A stretch of DNA of 64,000 bases, taken from assembly GCF_019972135.1 (NCBI RefSeq), contig NZ_BPFI01000004.1, forward strand, positions 1 through 64,000, in the 5' to 3' direction. How positions within the stretch are numbered: position 1 is the first letter of the stretch; each line of letters opens with the position of its first letter. The notes under the pieces were generated by a model. The model had not been told where the DNA came from, searched no databases, and was given only the letters and a program-made list of their open reading frames with translations. Made by a program: the position numbers and the translations under genes. This stretch comes from Sulfurovum sp. TSL1. GTDB lineage: Bacteria > Campylobacterota > Campylobacteria > Campylobacterales > Sulfurovaceae. Positions 47,143 to 56,213 of this stretch are shown here, one piece after another.

Positions 47143-48316
47143 TTTAGCAGCAGCATCACTGATACATGCCGACGAACTGGGCGACATACTCTCTGATAAT
47201 AAAGAGCTGATCTTTGATTATCAGTTGGAAAGTAATGAACTTGAGAGCGATATACTTTCAAAGAGCTGGTTGAACCCGGTAAGAGTACAGTACAGCAAGA
47301 ATTTCACGACGCAGTTTGTCGATACAACAAGAATAACAGGTGGTTATTCTATTGTTATAGACCAGCCTATCTTCAGGTCAGGCGGGATCTACTATGGTAT
47401 CAAGTACTCACAGGCACTCCGTGATGCGACCCGAGCAGATATACAGCTTCAAGAACGTACCATGATCGGTGATGCGATCTCCATACTTTTCAATTTGAAG
47501 AAAACAAGACTTGAACAAGAAAAAATGAAGTATCAGATCAAAAATGATGTGATCGATATACGCCAAAAACGTGACAGTTATGATGCAGGTTTGCTGGACA
47601 GCAGTTTTTTGGACCAGGCAATTTTGAAAAAAAGTCAGGATGAAACAGCACTGCTTGAAATGGATCTGACACTGATGGAGCTCAATCAGAAGTTTGCACT
47701 CTTAAGTGACAAAGATCCCAAGGGTTTACGTCTCCCTGCATTAGAATTGATGAGTAAAACAGACTACAGTGAATCAAACCTGGAACTCAAAAGAGACAGG
47801 CTGCGTGCTCTACAGTCAGACTATAATCAAAAAGTGACATGGGCAAAGTACCTGCCCGAAGTTTCTTTACAGGGGCAGTATACGGATGCAGATGTAAACC
47901 CGTTTTTTCAAGGCATTTCTACCATTAAAGAGAAATATTATACATACGGTTTTACAGTCTCCATGCCATTGGATATCAACTCTTTTTCTGACATTGAGGC
48001 GAGTAAAGTCGAAAAGCTGAAGGCTGCAACAGAAGCGATTGACCGAAAAGAGACGGTAGATGAAGAGTATGATTGGATCCATAACAGTTTAAGTATTTTA
48101 GATAAAAAGATTCTCTTGGCCCAAAAAGACGAAAAGGTCTACAAAAGCCTCTATCGTCTTACGAAAAATCTTGCAGATGCAGGAGAGAAGACCTCTTTTG
48201 ATGCGGAGATCATGCATAACTCTCTGCAGATCAGAAAGATTGATCAAAAAATCTATCAGATAGATAAACAACTGCAGTTGTTAAAACTTTATGTACGGGT
48301 GGAGAATGCAATTTAG
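47099..48316 (+). CDS. TolC-like outer membrane efflux protein
   Basis: About 405 residues with a signal peptide (KKLFLLCSLAAASLIHADE), predicted to mature near DELGDIL. YSIVIDQPIFRSGGIYYGIK and FTVSMPLDINSFSDIEASKV mark the two repeats of a TolC-type channel, each followed by long helices. The frame is open far into argD, so the start must be chosen: ATG at 47090 or 47099, or TTG at 47117, which has GAAGGG 10 bases upstream and would give MKKLFLL. All overlap the argD end by 26-53 bases. It probably works with the adaptor at 45193. Confidence 0.78.
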   Translation: MKGLNVLKKLFLLCSLAAASLIHADELGDILSDNKELIFDYQLESNELESDILSKSWLNPVRVQYSKNFTTQFVDTTRITGGYSIVIDQPIFRSGGIYYGIKYSQALRDATRADIQLQERTMIGDAISILFNLKKTRLEQEKMKYQIKNDVIDIRQKRDSYDAGLLDSSFLDQAILKKSQDETALLEMDLTLMELNQKFALLSDKDPKGLRLPALELMSKTDYSESNLELKRDRLRALQSDYNQKVTWAKYLPEVSLQGQYTDADVNPFFQGISTIKEKYYTYGFTVSMPLDINSFSDIEASKVEKLKAATEAIDRKETVDEEYDWIHNSLSILDKKILLAQKDEKVYKSLYRLTKNLADAGEKTSFDAEIMHNSLQIRKIDQKIYQIDKQLQLLKLYVRVENAI

Positions 48317-49292
48317 CGACTATATGAATGCGTGGCTTTATGGCGAAGAGGGATACTATAAAAACTTTAAAGCGATAGGTAGATCCGGGGATTTCTATAC
48401 CGCGGTCAGTACAAGCAGATTTTTTGGCGCAAGTATCGCCAATTATTTCTATGCTCTTTTGAAAGAGGGTAAAGCGGACAGGAACGGATGGTTGATAGAG
48501 ATAGGTGCGCACCAGGGTTATCTGATCTGTGACATGATACAGTGGCTTTATACCTGTGATCCGACCTTGGTAACAACACTGAAGTTTGGTATCGTAGAAC
48601 GCCAGCCTGAAGTACAAAAGGCGCAGTTGGCCTATATCAAAGAGCGTTTTGGTGATGATGTGCAGATCACACATTTTAACGACATTGCAGAAGTGAAGGC
48701 AGCCTACGCTTTTGTTGTGGCCAATGAAATTTTCGATGCTTTCCCTTGTGAACTTTTAAAAGATGAAAAGATGGCGCTGGTAAAAGCACATGAGATCGAG
48801 TGGGTAGAAGCGCCAGCGGAGATGTTGACCTGGGCGAAGAAATATCATTTAAAACAGGGCGAAATCGCCATAGGCTATGAGGCATTTGCGAAAGAGATGG
48901 CAAAGGGTATAGAAAAGTGTGATTTTGTCTCTTTCGATTATGGTGAAAAGTATGTACGCAATGACTTTTCCATCCGTGTCTACAGGGCACATGAAACTTT
49001 TCCTCTGTTTGATGAATCACTGATCCTGTCTGAATCCTATAAAAAAGATGACATCACCTATGATGTGAACTTTGGACATGTGAGTGAAGCATTTGCAACA
49101 GCAGGTTTTGAAGAAGTTGCCTATGAGACACAGGCACGTGCGTTGATACGTTTCGGGATCATTGATATTCTTGAAAGTTTTGCCAAACAGACTACACAGG
49201 CAAGATATATGGGTGAAGCAGATAAGATCAAAACACTGATATCTCCCACGATGATGGGAGACAGGTTCAAACTGATACATTTCAGAAAGTAG
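48306..49292 (+). CDS. MidA-type SAM-dependent methyltransferase (DUF185/NDUFAF7 family)
   Basis: The 328-residue protein has the family opening MQFSDYMNAWLYGEEGYY, the Rossmann GAHQGYL motif of a methyltransferase, and ANEIFDAFPCELL, a very characteristic segment of this family. The mitochondrial member NDUFAF7 methylates an arginine in a complex I subunit; bacterial members are presumed to do the same, which is inference here. The ATG at 48306 is chosen over one at 48291 because GGGTGGAG lies just upstream. It overlaps the TolC-like gene by 11 bases. Confidence 0.9.
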   Translation: MQFSDYMNAWLYGEEGYYKNFKAIGRSGDFYTAVSTSRFFGASIANYFYALLKEGKADRNGWLIEIGAHQGYLICDMIQWLYTCDPTLVTTLKFGIVERQPEVQKAQLAYIKERFGDDVQITHFNDIAEVKAAYAFVVANEIFDAFPCELLKDEKMALVKAHEIEWVEAPAEMLTWAKKYHLKQGEIAIGYEAFAKEMAKGIEKCDFVSFDYGEKYVRNDFSIRVYRAHETFPLFDESLILSESYKKDDITYDVNFGHVSEAFATAGFEEVAYETQARALIRFGIIDILESFAKQTTQARYMGEADKIKTLISPTMMGDRFKLIHFRK

Positions 49293-49300
49293 TCTTACTG

Positions 49301-49675
49301 CTACCTTGTTGCTTTGAGCATTTTACACCGTTTGATGGAAGCGGCTTCACTGCCGAACATTGCAGCGTATTTATCGAACTTCTCTTGCGTGATCATAGTG
49401 ATGCACTCTTCTTTGTCCATGGTGTCTGAAGAGGCGCTGACCATCTGCTCAGCTATTTCTGTTTTTTCGTTTTTCTTTGACTCTTTGGGATACATGTAGG
49501 CAGTATCAAAATTGGTATCATCCACTTCTTTGAGCTTTATTTTTTTCTTTGGAGGAGGCGGAAGATAGGTCTGTTTGACTACATGAGGGGTCTTATTTTC
49601 TTTAGTTTCCACGGTAGGTTGGTCACATCCGCCCAAGAGCATCAAAATAGCGATAGTGACGATGCTATATCTCAT
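49301..49675 (-). CDS. putative lipoprotein
   Basis: A 124-residue protein with a lipoprotein signal: MRYSIVTIAILMLLGGC, where LLGGC is the lipobox and the Cys is residue 17. A Pro- and Lys-rich linker (PPPPKKKIKLKE) follows, as in proteins that cross a cell-wall gap. The C-terminal 45 residues hold two Cys (DKEECITMI and SIKRCKML) that could form a disulfide. I do not recognise the family. It is encoded 96 bases after acpS on the same strand and converges with the MidA gene. Confidence 0.7.
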   Translation of the reverse strand: MRYSIVTIAILMLLGGCDQPTVETKENKTPHVVKQTYLPPPPKKKIKLKEVDDTNFDTAYMYPKESKKNEKTEIAEQMVSASSDTMDKEECITMITQEKFDKYAAMFGSEAASIKRCKMLKATR

Positions 49676-49771
49676 ATCTACTCCTTTATGTCATAATCAT
49701 ACGCTTATTGTAATATAATCCACTGATAATTACAATAATACTTTTTAAAATTTAAAAGATAAAGAGGCGGA

Positions 49772-50128
49772 TCATTGGCTAATGACTGCAACGGCGATCG
49801 CAAATCCGCCATCATGACTGATGGAGAGTGAAGATGCTTTGATCCGGTGTTTTTTTTGTGCTTTTTCACTGAGTCTGAATTCAGGTGCGCCACGGCCATT
49901 TTTGGTGATGAGTATATCATGAAATGAAAGTTCACTGCCAATGCCGCAGCCCAATGCTTTTGAAATAGCCTCTTTCGCTGCCCAAAATCCTGCTATGGAT
50001 GCTGTCTTTTCTACGAGCTCGATCTCTTGTGGGGTCAAAAAACGTTGTTTGAATTTATCCCCAAATTGTGTCAATGCTCTCTCAATCCTATGGATCTCTA
50101 CGATATCTGTTCCTATTTTCATAGGCAT
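49772..50128 (-). CDS. acpS: holo-[acyl-carrier-protein] synthase
   Basis: Transfers phosphopantetheine from CoA to acyl carrier protein. The 119-residue size is right for AcpS. Its two hallmarks are present: IGTDIVEIHRIERA at the N terminus, with the metal-binding Asp, and FWAAKEAISKALGCG. LSISHDGGFAIAVAV closes the domain. Translation starts at ATG 50128 or 50122; the longer frame to 50152 would run into the radA stop region and adds nothing of the family. It follows radA by 10 bases. Confidence 0.93.
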   Translation of the reverse strand: MPMKIGTDIVEIHRIERALTQFGDKFKQRFLTPQEIELVEKTASIAGFWAAKEAISKALGCGIGSELSFHDILITKNGRGAPEFRLSEKAQKKHRIKASSLSISHDGGFAIAVAVISQ

Positions 50129-50138
50129 ATTATATCTA

Positions 50139-51491
50139 TTACATCCACTCAACTACTTTAGAGACTTCATCGGCTATAAAACATTTGATGTTTGTTTTTT
50201 CAAGCGGTTTGTTGGGTATGACAGCTTTTGTAAACCCTTGTGTCTCGATCTCTTTGAGCCGTTGCGCGAGTCCGGAGACTTCACGTATCTCACCCGTAAG
50301 ACTGACTTCACCCAGAAAAAGCGTCTCTGCACTCAGTTTCCTGTCTCTGTAGCTGCTTAAGATGGCTGCGATGATCGCAAGGTCTGCAGAAGGTTCATGG
50401 ATCTTGATCCCTCCTGAGACATTGATAAAGACATCATAGGTACCAAGGGGAAGATCAAGTTTCTTTTCGAGTAGCGCCAAAAGCATACCCAGACGGTTGT
50501 TGTCAAAACCGGTAGAACTTCTTTTAGGATGTCCATAGGATTCTGAAACCAGTGCCTGTACCTCTACGATAATGGGACGGCTTCCCTCCATGATGACAGT
50601 GAGTGCTGAACCTGACTGGAGATGCTCTTTGTTGAAAAATTTGCCGGCCATACTTTTTGCATCGTTCAAGCCCTCTTTGTTCATCTCAAATATACCCACT
50701 TCATTGGTCGCACCAAAACGGTTTTTAAAACCGCGCAGTAGGCGAAGATCGGAGTTCGTATCTCCTTCGAAATAGAGCACCGTATCTACCATATGTTCAA
50801 GGACCCTGGGTCCTGCGATGGAACCGTCTTTAGTGATATGCCCGATGATAAAGATAGGTATCTGCAAAGACTTCGCGATACGCATCAGTTCAAACGTGAT
50901 CGTACGCACCTGTGTGACTGAACCGGGTGCAGAGGGTGTTTCATCAGAGTAGAGGGTTTGTATGGAGTCTATGACGATAAGTTCATAGGCGTGATTGCCG
51001 ATCTCTGAAAGGACAGAGCCAAGACTGATCTCGGGGAGCAGAAAAAGGTTTTCATGGTTGGCTTCCAGTCTGTTGGCCCTTAGTTTGATCTGTCCGGCAG
51101 ACTCTTCTCCTGAGACGTATAAGACCTTTTTTGATGCTCTGGCCAGGTTCCCTGCAATCTTAAGCAAAAGGGTGGATTTTCCTACACCCGGGCTGCCTCC
51201 TATAAGGGTCAGTGAACCCGGAACTATGCCCCCTCCCAGTACCAGGTCCAGTTCTCCGCTTCCTGAAGTAAAACGGACGATATTGTCTTCTTCTATCTGT
51301 GTGATCGGTTTTGCTTTGGGGAGTGATGAACCTGAAGCGCTGGAACTTGAAGTCTCTTTCAAAAATTTAATTTGATCAGCGCTCAGTTCGACCATTGTCT
51401 CCCACTGATCGCATGAAGTACACTTCCCCATCCATCTTGGAGATTGAAATCCACATGCCTGACACTCAAATAATGTTTTTTTCTTTGCCAT
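50139..51491 (-). CDS. radA: DNA repair protein RadA
   Basis: RadA/Sms assists branch migration in recombination. The 450 residues show the three parts of the family: an N-terminal zinc finger CQACGFQSPRWMGKCTSC, a RecA-like ATPase with Walker A GGSPGVGKSTLLLKI near residue 87 and the KNRFGATNEVG motif near residue 254, and a C-terminal Lon-protease-like domain (INVSGGIKIHEPSADLAIIA). It is complete. It is the first gene of a run that continues with acpS and divergent from plsC. Confidence 0.96.
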   Translation of the reverse strand: MAKKKTLFECQACGFQSPRWMGKCTSCDQWETMVELSADQIKFLKETSSSSASGSSLPKAKPITQIEEDNIVRFTSGSGELDLVLGGGIVPGSLTLIGGSPGVGKSTLLLKIAGNLARASKKVLYVSGEESAGQIKLRANRLEANHENLFLLPEISLGSVLSEIGNHAYELIVIDSIQTLYSDETPSAPGSVTQVRTITFELMRIAKSLQIPIFIIGHITKDGSIAGPRVLEHMVDTVLYFEGDTNSDLRLLRGFKNRFGATNEVGIFEMNKEGLNDAKSMAGKFFNKEHLQSGSALTVIMEGSRPIIVEVQALVSESYGHPKRSSTGFDNNRLGMLLALLEKKLDLPLGTYDVFINVSGGIKIHEPSADLAIIAAILSSYRDRKLSAETLFLGEVSLTGEIREVSGLAQRLKEIETQGFTKAVIPNKPLEKTNIKCFIADEVSKVVEWM

Positions 51492-51686
51492 GATTAACCT
51501 TCTGTGCTATTGTGATGGTATTATAAGGGCTAAATGATATAAAAATGAGAAAAAATGTCATATTGACATCTTTTTAATCTATGCCATGTCAAAGACGGGC
51601 AGATGTAAAGGGTGGTATGCCCCTTGTCCATGGGTATATTTTTTAACTCTTTTGGCTATAATTTCGGCATATATGAAGGAAACTTA

Positions 51687-52385
51687 GTGACACTGAATAC
51701 CATTAAACAGCTTTTTTACGGTCTTTATCTGACAAACAGTTTTGGATATCGATTAAGCAAAATCAATGACCCCATGGAAGTGAAAAGATTAAGGCTTGCA
51801 TATTCGCAGGCACAGCTTGATGCTTTACAGATTTCCGTGAAGGTTGAAAATCCGGAAAAACTGCCTCAAGAGGGACAATACCTTATTGTGGCCAATCATA
51901 GAAGTATCATTGATCCCCCAATTATAGAAGTCGCACTGAAGCATACAAAGATCTTCGGTCCGTGGATCTCAAAAAAAGAGCTTTATAACTCCTTCTTCTT
52001 TGGACTGTTTGTCCGTAATGCAGGTTCGATACTCCTTGACAGAGAAAAGAGCCAGATGAGTGGTTTTTTTGCTGAGACAAAAGAAGCGGTCAAACGCGGA
52101 GAGTCCATTTTTATCTTTCCTGAAGGTACACGAAATAAAACGGATAAAGCGTTGACAACATTCAAAGAGGGGTCTCGTTTGATCGCTTTGAAAAACCGTT
52201 TACCTATCTTGCCTCTATATATTAAAACAGATGCGGACAAGGTATTGAAAAATGCATTAAATGACAGTAAATTGGCACAGGAAGTGACCATCGTCATCGG
52301 AGATGTCATAGACTACAAAGAGAAAACAAGCCTTGAGACCATGTACCGTAAAATGTTCTCTCTCGAGGAAGAGCAAACTGCCTAA
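51687..52385 (+). CDS. plsC: 1-acyl-sn-glycerol-3-phosphate acyltransferase
   Basis: Acylates lysophosphatidic acid in phospholipid synthesis at the inner membrane. The NHRSIID segment is the catalytic HX4D motif and FPEGTRNK the glycerol phosphate-binding motif. The start is taken as GTG 51687 because GAAGGA lies 6 bases upstream; an ATG at 51612 would add 25 residues of untypical sequence and has no ribosome binding site. The 232-residue protein is then normal in length. It converges with ftsY, overlapping by 4 bases. Confidence 0.9.
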   Translation: MTLNTIKQLFYGLYLTNSFGYRLSKINDPMEVKRLRLAYSQAQLDALQISVKVENPEKLPQEGQYLIVANHRSIIDPPIIEVALKHTKIFGPWISKKELYNSFFFGLFVRNAGSILLDREKSQMSGFFAETKEAVKRGESIFIFPEGTRNKTDKALTTFKEGSRLIALKNRLPILPLYIKTDADKVLKNALNDSKLAQEVTIVIGDVIDYKEKTSLETMYRKMFSLEEEQTA

Positions 52386-53248
52386 ATAAAGATCTCGTCG
52401 AGTATCGTATTGATATATTCATTCGCCTTGAACCGAATAAGGTCTTTGGGCTGTTCGCCCGTACCGATGTAAAAGATAGGCATTTTTAGTTCATCCGCGA
52501 TACTGAGTACTGAACCACCTTTGGCGGTACCGTCAAGTTTTGTAATAATGATGCCGTCGATCCCGATCATTTCATTGAATGCTTTGGCCTGGTTGATGGA
52601 AGAACTCCCTTGAGTTCCATCCAGAATGAGCATTTTACGGTGCGGCGCACCATCCAGTGCCTTACCTGCGACACGGATCATTTTTTTGAGCTCTTCACTC
52701 AGGTTGGTCTGTGTGTGGAGTCTTCCTGCCGTGTCAATGATGATGTTATCATAATCTTTGGCTTTAGCAGACTCTATCGCATCAAAGACCACAGCAGAAG
52801 GGTCATGCCCCTGTTGTGTCGCAATAATAGGGACCTCTAACTTGTCAGCCCATCTTGTAAGCTGTTCTATCGCCGCAGCACGGAAAGTATCTCCTGCCCC
52901 CAGCATCACCTTTTTACCCTCTTGTTTGTAGCGATATGCCAGTTTGGAAATGGTCGTTGTCTTTCCTGCACCGTTGACACCTATGATCATCTCTACAAAA
53001 GGTTTGGCATCGCTCTCTTTGAAGTCCGCTTTATACTGAAAAACCGAGATAAGCGAGTTGAATGCCTGGATCCTATTGATCTTGTCCGGCAATCCGTTCA
53101 ATATTTTTTCTACAAGTTCATAATGTACATCCGCTTCAAGCAGGATATCTTCAAATTCATCTTTGGGGATCTCTTTTCGTTTCGTTGGTGCAACATCTTT
53201 GATCGCGTCACTGGTTTTACCCAATACTTTTTTTAGTAAATTAAACAT
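52382..53248 (-). CDS. ftsY: signal recognition particle receptor FtsY
   Basis: SRP-receptor GTPase that directs membrane proteins to SecYEG. The 288-residue protein has a short N domain and a full G domain: GVNGAGKTTTISKLA (G1), GDTFRAAAIEQL, DTAGRLHT (G3) and TKLDGTAKGG (G4). The long acidic A domain of E. coli FtsY is absent, as in many bacteria outside the Gammaproteobacteria. The thioredoxin gene lies 6 bases upstream on the same strand. Confidence 0.96.
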   Translation of the reverse strand: MFNLLKKVLGKTSDAIKDVAPTKRKEIPKDEFEDILLEADVHYELVEKILNGLPDKINRIQAFNSLISVFQYKADFKESDAKPFVEMIIGVNGAGKTTTISKLAYRYKQEGKKVMLGAGDTFRAAAIEQLTRWADKLEVPIIATQQGHDPSAVVFDAIESAKAKDYDNIIIDTAGRLHTQTNLSEELKKMIRVAGKALDGAPHRKMLILDGTQGSSSINQAKAFNEMIGIDGIIITKLDGTAKGGSVLSIADELKMPIFYIGTGEQPKDLIRFKANEYINTILDEIFI

Positions 53249-53254
53249 GCGCTA

Positions 53255-53923
53255 TTACCTTGTTTCTAGTTGTTTTTTGGCTTGTTGTATATCGTAGTCT
53301 ATCATCTCGACGGGAACGGCACCTTCATAATGCGTAAAGTACTCTCCTCCCACATACATCACTGTAAGTGGAATGGAAAAGTTCTTAGGCAGGTCGAGTG
53401 TTGTTGCCAGATGATCTGCAAAGGTATCGTTTTCTGTACCGTTGGAGATAAAATAATTGATCTGGTTTTTTGCCATAAAGCTCCCCAATGCATCTTGTGT
53501 GATCGTGTCATGGGTAAGTATACCTATGACAAAAAGCTCTTCTTTGTATTTTTTCTGAAGATCGTTCAAATAGGGTATTTCTCCGATACAGGGCGGACAC
53601 CAAGTGGCAAAAAGATTGACAATGACAATCGGCTGTGTCGTATCTTGAAAAATGACCTTTTTGTCAGAGATGGCAACTTTATGACTTTTCACTTTCGTGT
53701 TGATGAGCGTAAAGACCGTTGAGGGTGTTTCCGGTAGCGATGACTTGATTTTTGGAAGCACACTTTCTTGTACCGGTGTATCTTTTTTCACAATCACTTC
53801 GGTCGTGTTCTCAGTGGGAAGAGGGGTGGATTCCGGTTGCTTCTCTTCTTTCCAGATGAAGATGATCAAAATAATGAGCAGTAATAGTAATAATGAAAGC
53901 AGCGCAGCTGTTTTTTTATGCAC
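53255..53923 (-). CDS. TlpA-like periplasmic thiol-disulfide protein
   Basis: A membrane-anchored thioredoxin-fold protein of 222 residues. The N-terminal segment is a long Leu/Ile-rich helix (AALLSLLLLLLIILIIFIW), then a Thr/Pro-rich linker, then a thioredoxin domain with the active site FATWCPPCIGEIPYL. A WCxxC with Pro-Pro is typical of TlpA/ResA-like reductants used in cytochrome c maturation. The start is GTG at 53923 because AAAAGGG lies 5 bases upstream; the frame continues upstream in non-homologous sequence. It is divergent from the MTHFS gene. Confidence 0.88.
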   Translation of the reverse strand: MHKKTAALLSLLLLLLIILIIFIWKEEKQPESTPLPTENTTEVIVKKDTPVQESVLPKIKSSLPETPSTVFTLINTKVKSHKVAISDKKVIFQDTTQPIVIVNLFATWCPPCIGEIPYLNDLQKKYKEELFVIGILTHDTITQDALGSFMAKNQINYFISNGTENDTFADHLATTLDLPKNFSIPLTVMYVGGEYFTHYEGAVPVEMIDYDIQQAKKQLETR

Positions 53924-53982
53924 ATAGACCCTTTTGGTATAATTAGTCTGGCGATTATAGCCAAAGAGCAATAAATAATAAG

Positions 53983-54546
53983 ATGAATAGATGGATGAGT
54001 ATGACAAAAGAGGCTAAAAAAAAGAGATTTAGATGTGAGAGCCTGGAACGATTAAAGAGGGTTTCCGGGTGTGGCAGTTATAAAAAAGATAAGACCATAG
54101 TGCATGCACTGTATCAATATATTGTGGAAAACAAAGCTCACACGGTGATGCTTTATATCCCTTTAGGAACAGAGGTGAATATCTATCCTCTCATACAGAG
54201 ATTGCGTAGAGAAAAGAAACTGCTCTATGTACCATTTATGGAAGGTACAAGTTTTAGGCTGGTAAAATATAGGCTTCCACTAAAGAAAAAGAAGTTTGGG
54301 ATCAAAGAACCCAACGATTCAAAACAATACAGAAAAAAAAATATAGATATCGCTATCGTACCTATCGTGGGAGTAGATGTGACACTGAGACGTGTTGGAT
54401 TCGGAAAAGGTATGTATGATAGATTTTATGAAAAACAGAAGAGATATATCAACAAAACAGTTTTTGTAGCGCGTGAATTGTGTTACAGCGAAGAGATCAT
54501 AACAGACGATTATGATGTGAAGGCAGACATGATCATTACCGCTTAA
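53983..54546 (+). CDS. 5-formyltetrahydrofolate cyclo-ligase
   Basis: Converts 5-formyl-THF to 5,10-methenyl-THF with ATP. The 187-residue protein has the family segments YIPLGTEVNIYPLI and VGVDVTLRRVGFGKGMYDRF, the latter with the phosphate-binding Gly-x-Gly-x-Gly region. It is quite basic. Three in-frame ATGs (53983, 53995, 54001) lie near the start and none has a strong ribosome binding site; the first is used here. RNase Y follows after 92 bases on the same strand. Confidence 0.88.
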   Translation: MNRWMSMTKEAKKKRFRCESLERLKRVSGCGSYKKDKTIVHALYQYIVENKAHTVMLYIPLGTEVNIYPLIQRLRREKKLLYVPFMEGTSFRLVKYRLPLKKKKFGIKEPNDSKQYRKKNIDIAIVPIVGVDVTLRRVGFGKGMYDRFYEKQKRYINKTVFVARELCYSEEIITDDYDVKADMIITA

Positions 54547-54638
54547 AGAGGTTTTGCCAAAAGCAAAACTTGGATGATCGCATGGCATGGGAACTTGGTT
54601 CGTATGCCAGGGGACATGTAATGACCGAAGGATAAGTA

Positions 54639-56165
54639 ATGTTAGGGATAATAGGCGTTTCCGGTATCGCGGGCGCAGTTATGGGCACAGGTGTGTGTTA
54701 CCTGTGGTTAAAAAAGAGCACGAAGAATAAATTTTCATATATAGAATCAGAAGCAAGAGCCAAGGCCAAAGCGATAGAGAAAGAGACGGAACTTTTACTT
54801 AAATCTGCGCATGTAAAGATCAAAGAGAACGAGTTGGAACAAGAGCGTGAATTTCAACAGCGTGTGGCTAAGGTAGATGAACGTCACCGTACTCTGATAT
54901 TGAAAACCAAAGAGCTGACTTCTAAAGAAGAGAGCCTAAGACTCTTGGAAAAGAGAGTCTTGGAAAAAGAGACCCAGTTAGAAAAACTTGAGAAACGAAA
55001 ACAAGAAGAGATCGTCAAAACGGTAGATAAAATGCAGCATATCGCCTCTTTGACACAAGAGGAAGCCAAAGCGTATATCTTAGAAAAGGTGGAAGAGCAG
55101 AGCCGTGCAGATGTTGCCAATATCGTACGTAAGTATGAGCAGATGGCAAAAGAAGAGGGTGAACGCAAAGCCAATTATATTTTGGCACAGGCTACAACAC
55201 GTTATGCGGGTGACTTTGCAGGGGAGCGTCTTATCAACCTTGTGAATTTACCTAGTGATGAGCACAAAGGACGCATCATCGGCAAAGAGGGCCGGAATAT
55301 CAAGACACTGGAGATGCTCTTAGGGGTAGATATCGTGATAGATGAAACACCGGGTGTGATCCTTGTAAGCAGTTTTAATCTCTATCGAAGGGCAATTGCA
55401 ACCAGGGTGATAGAGATACTGGTAGAAGATGGACGCATACATCCGGGCCGTATAGAAGAGGTCCATGCAAAAGTGGAAGCGGAGTTTGAACAAAAAACGT
55501 ATGAAGAGGGCGAAAATATACTGATAGATCTAGGGCTTTTCCCTATGCATGAAGAGCTTGTGAAACTTTTGGGCCGTATGAAATACAGAGCCAGCTATGG
55601 ACAGAATGCTCTGGCACATACCTTGGAGGTAGCCAAACTTGCACGTGTCATGGCAGCGGAGATGGGCGGAGATGAAAAACTTGCGCTTCGTGCCGGTCTC
55701 TTGCATGATATCGGCAAGGCACTGACACAGGACCTGGGGGGTTCTCATGTAGATATAGGTGTAGAGCTTTGTCGTAAACATGGGGAACACCCTACGGTCA
55801 TCAATGCGATCTATGCCCATCATGGATATGAAGAACCAGACTCTGTAGAGAGTGCTGCGGTGTGTGCTGCAGATAAACTCTCTGCAGCAAGACCTGGGGC
55901 CAGAAGAGAGGTGCTTGAAAGCTTTACAAAGCGGGTGAAAGAGGTTGAAGACATTGCGCTAAATAAGGAGTATGTCACGCAAGCCTATGCCATTAATGCG
56001 GGTAGAGAGATACGTGTATTTGTCAATGCCCAGAAGATGAATGACAATGAAACCGTACTGTTGAGTAAAGAAATTGCCAAAGAGATACAAGAAAAAGTAC
56101 AGTATCCCGGTGAAATAAAAGTGAATGTGATCCGCGAAACCCGTGCTGTGAATTATGCAAAGTAA
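54639..56165 (+). CDS. rny: ribonuclease Y
   Basis: Membrane-bound endoribonuclease that starts mRNA decay. The 508 residues show an N-terminal membrane helix (GIAGAVMGTGVCYLWL), a long coiled coil (about 25-170), a KH domain (GRIIGKEGRNIKTLEMLLGV) and an HD domain with HDIGKA at residues 356-361. It is complete. GAAGGA ends 6 bases before the ATG. A 17-codon ATG-to-TAA frame overlaps this leader at 54582-54635. Confidence 0.95.
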   Translation: MLGIIGVSGIAGAVMGTGVCYLWLKKSTKNKFSYIESEARAKAKAIEKETELLLKSAHVKIKENELEQEREFQQRVAKVDERHRTLILKTKELTSKEESLRLLEKRVLEKETQLEKLEKRKQEEIVKTVDKMQHIASLTQEEAKAYILEKVEEQSRADVANIVRKYEQMAKEEGERKANYILAQATTRYAGDFAGERLINLVNLPSDEHKGRIIGKEGRNIKTLEMLLGVDIVIDETPGVILVSSFNLYRRAIATRVIEILVEDGRIHPGRIEEVHAKVEAEFEQKTYEEGENILIDLGLFPMHEELVKLLGRMKYRASYGQNALAHTLEVAKLARVMAAEMGGDEKLALRAGLLHDIGKALTQDLGGSHVDIGVELCRKHGEHPTVINAIYAHHGYEEPDSVESAAVCAADKLSAARPGARREVLESFTKRVKEVEDIALNKEYVTQAYAINAGREIRVFVNAQKMNDNETVLLSKEIAKEIQEKVQYPGEIKVNVIRETRAVNYAK

Positions 56166-56213
56166 AATTTTAAAATGGTTATAATTTTGAGAATTTAGTT
56201 TAAGGATAGATAG

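Noticed and set aside
54565..54620. possible further REP-like hairpin, GGCATGGGAAC..GTATGCC
   Set aside because: The GGGAAC word and hairpin recall the REP-like elements, but the stem and flanks do not match those at 3767 or 58475.
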